From Duganella sp. CF458 (GTDB lineage: Bacteria > Pseudomonadota > Gammaproteobacteria > Burkholderiales > Burkholderiaceae_D): a stretch of DNA of 64,000 nt. Below are positions 62,938-64,000 of the stretch, piece by piece. The notes beneath the pieces are model-generated. The model did not search any database. It was not told the DNA's origin and worked only from the letters and a program-made list of their open reading frames with translations. The first letter of the stretch is position 1, and each line of letters opens with the position of its first letter. Location: positions 248,001 through 312,000 of the forward strand of contig NZ_FOOF01000003.1 of NCBI RefSeq assembly GCF_900113115.1, in the 5' to 3' direction. The position numbers and the translations under genes were made by a program.

Positions 62938-63786
62938 ATGCGATTCCTTGCCATCGTGGCGGCCAGCCTGCTGGCCCACGCTGCCGGCGCGCAGAACGCC
63001 GCCACCCTGTATGACCAAGCGCAGCGCCTGGAACACGGCGAAGGCGTGGTGCGCGACCTGGACCAGGCGGCCGCGCTGTACTGCCGCGCCGCCCGGCTGG
63101 GCGCGCCCGACGCCCAGTATGCGCTGGGCTGGATGTATGCCAACGGCCGCGGCGTGGGGCATGACGATGGCGTGGCCTGGCGCCTGTTCGGGCTGGCAGC
63201 CGAGCAGGGCAACGCGGCTGGCCTGCGCATGCAGGCGCTGCTGCCTGCCGCCCCCGGCGCGGCGCTGCCGGCCTGCATGGCGCCCGACCCGGCGCTCGAA
63301 CTCGACCTCGCCTTGCCGCTGCCCGATTACAGCGCCGCCACGCCGCGATTGCGCGCCCTGGTCGACAAGCTGGCACCCGAATACCAGATCGAGCCGGCCC
63401 TGGCGCTGGCCGTCATCGCCGTCGAGTCCGGCTTCCGGCACACCGCCGTGTCGCCCAAGGATGCGCGCGGGCTGATGCAACTGATCCCCGCCACCGCGGC
63501 GCGCTTTTGCGTGCTGGACGCCTTCAATCCGGAACAGAACCTGCGCGGCGGCCTGGCTTACCTGCGCTGGCTGCTGGCGCGCTACAGCGGCGACGTCACG
63601 CTGGCCACCGCCGCCTACAATGCCGGCGAACAGGCGGTCGACCAGTACCGTGGCGTGCCGCCGTACGATGAAACGCGGGCCTACGTGCGGCGGATCGGCA
63701 AGCTGTACGGTAAAACCCTGCATCCGATTGCGGCCGCCGTGCCGCAACGCTGCGTGCGCCAGATGGCAATTCGATCACGCCGGTGA
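62938..63786 (+). CDS. Sel1-repeat and lytic transglycosylase (SLT) protein
   Basis: A 282-residue periplasmic protein. Signal peptide about 1-18 (ending AAGA), Sel1 repeats about 25-95, then an SLT domain (about 135-265) with catalytic Glu163 in IAVESGFRHTA and AYNAGEQAV. It cleaves peptidoglycan, probably to open the wall for an envelope apparatus. The ATG at 62938 follows GGAGCAG. Located 63 bases after the nucleotidyltransferase, so likely in the same transcript. Confidence 0.93.
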   Translation: MRFLAIVAASLLAHAAGAQNAATLYDQAQRLEHGEGVVRDLDQAAALYCRAARLGAPDAQYALGWMYANGRGVGHDDGVAWRLFGLAAEQGNAAGLRMQALLPAAPGAALPACMAPDPALELDLALPLPDYSAATPRLRALVDKLAPEYQIEPALALAVIAVESGFRHTAVSPKDARGLMQLIPATAARFCVLDAFNPEQNLRGGLAYLRWLLARYSGDVTLATAAYNAGEQAVDQYRGVPPYDETRAYVRRIGKLYGKTLHPIAAAVPQRCVRQMAIRSRR

Positions 63787-63798
63787 TATGCTTGCCCG

Positions 63799-64000
63799 AT
63801 GGAATGGGACGCGATCATCATCGGCACCGGCATGGGCGGCGCGCCACTCGGCTATGCGCTGGCAAAGGCCGGGCAACGCGTGCTGTTCCTGGAAAAGGGC
63901 AAGTCCCAGCTGCGGCCCGGCGCACTGACCAACAGCTACGCCGAAACCCATTTCCCGGCGCCCGCCGCGCCCGGCCCGCAGCACCGCGCCACGCTGCAGC
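63799..64000 (+). CDS. FAD-dependent oxidoreductase, GMC-like, partial (cut by right edge)
   Basis: Only 67 residues are present. WDAIIIGTGMGGAPLGYAL is a dinucleotide-binding (GxGxxG-like) Rossmann start, followed by VLFLEKGKS with the ribose-binding acidic residue. This is the opening of a GMC or related flavoprotein. It starts 12 bases after the transglycosylase stop, in the same direction, and may belong to the same cassette. Family beyond FAD binding cannot be confirmed from the piece. Confidence 0.75.
   Translation, partial: MEWDAIIIGTGMGGAPLGYALAKAGQRVLFLEKGKSQLRPGALTNSYAETHFPAPAAPGPQHRATLQ

Noticed and set aside
1..64000. PEP-CTERM sorting signals, tRNA genes, CRISPR arrays and insertion sequences
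   Set aside because: Looked for throughout and none recognised; no VPEP-helix-Arg tail is visible in any of the proteins described.

Overview
The window looks like chromosomal DNA of a high-GC betaproteobacterium, most likely Burkholderiales, Oxalobacteraceae (Massilia / Duganella / Janthinobacterium group). This is inferred from the gene content: a beta-type Tad pilus locus, a fused isobutyryl-CoA mutase (IcmF), an exosortase A (XrtA) exopolysaccharide locus, and short GTGTCAGACCC palindromes between genes. No tRNA, rRNA, CRISPR array or insertion sequence was recognised, and no gene-free stretch exceeds 300 bases.

Layout. (1) 1-9514, minus strand: a Tad/Flp tight-adherence pilus operon read flp, prepilin peptidase, a wHTH-AAA ATPase, cpaB, secretin, tadG, two TadE-like pseudopilins, cpaE/tadZ, cpaF/tadA, and tadB cut by the left edge. 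(2) 9812-12088: a diguanylate cyclase and an HD-GYP phosphodiesterase, convergent, so synthesis and breakdown of c-di-GMP sit beside the pilus genes. (3) 12158-13887: a LysR regulator and an orphan periplasmic binding protein. (4) 14063-21008: two large catabolic enzymes, an indolepyruvate ferredoxin oxidoreductase-type protein and IcmF. The icmF promoter has a MerR-style operator exactly filling a 20-bp spacer. (5) 21057-24081: a 25-residue membrane protein, a PhoD-like phosphatase, and a lower-GC orphan HsdR-N nuclease. (6) 24076-32920: an alpha-glucoside utilisation locus (GH65 phosphorylase, beta-phosphoglucomutase, MFS permease, two LacI regulators, TonB receptor) with two different palindromic operator types. 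(7) 33090-37958: small hypotheticals, a TonB-C/Sel1 protein, a metallo-beta-lactamase fold lipase-like enzyme with a divergent TetR regulator and tandem operators, and a BNR-repeat protein coupled to a MoaD/ThiS-like protein.

(8) 37955-59757: the XrtA exopolysaccharide / protein-sorting locus. About 20 kb on the minus strand is almost entirely translationally coupled: chain-length determinant, tyrosine autokinase, outer-membrane protein, ATPase, WecB, deacetylase, FemAB, glycosyltransferases, exosortase fused to EpsI, asparagine-synthase-like amidotransferase, PaaK-like ligase, O-ligase, deacetylase. A divergent secreted trypsin-like protease and the Wza-like export lipoprotein lie on the plus strand.

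(9) 59978-64000, plus strand: a tightly coupled cassette of the HPr-rel-A type: a secreted Cys- and Gly/Lys-rich protein with a twin-arginine-like signal, a PqqD-like peptide chaperone, an HprK-related kinase, and a nucleotidyltransferase. A Sel1/lytic transglycosylase and the start of an FAD-dependent (GMC-like) oxidoreductase follow. The arrangement suggests an uncharacterised peptide-modification and export system, and it is the part of the window most worth experimental attention.
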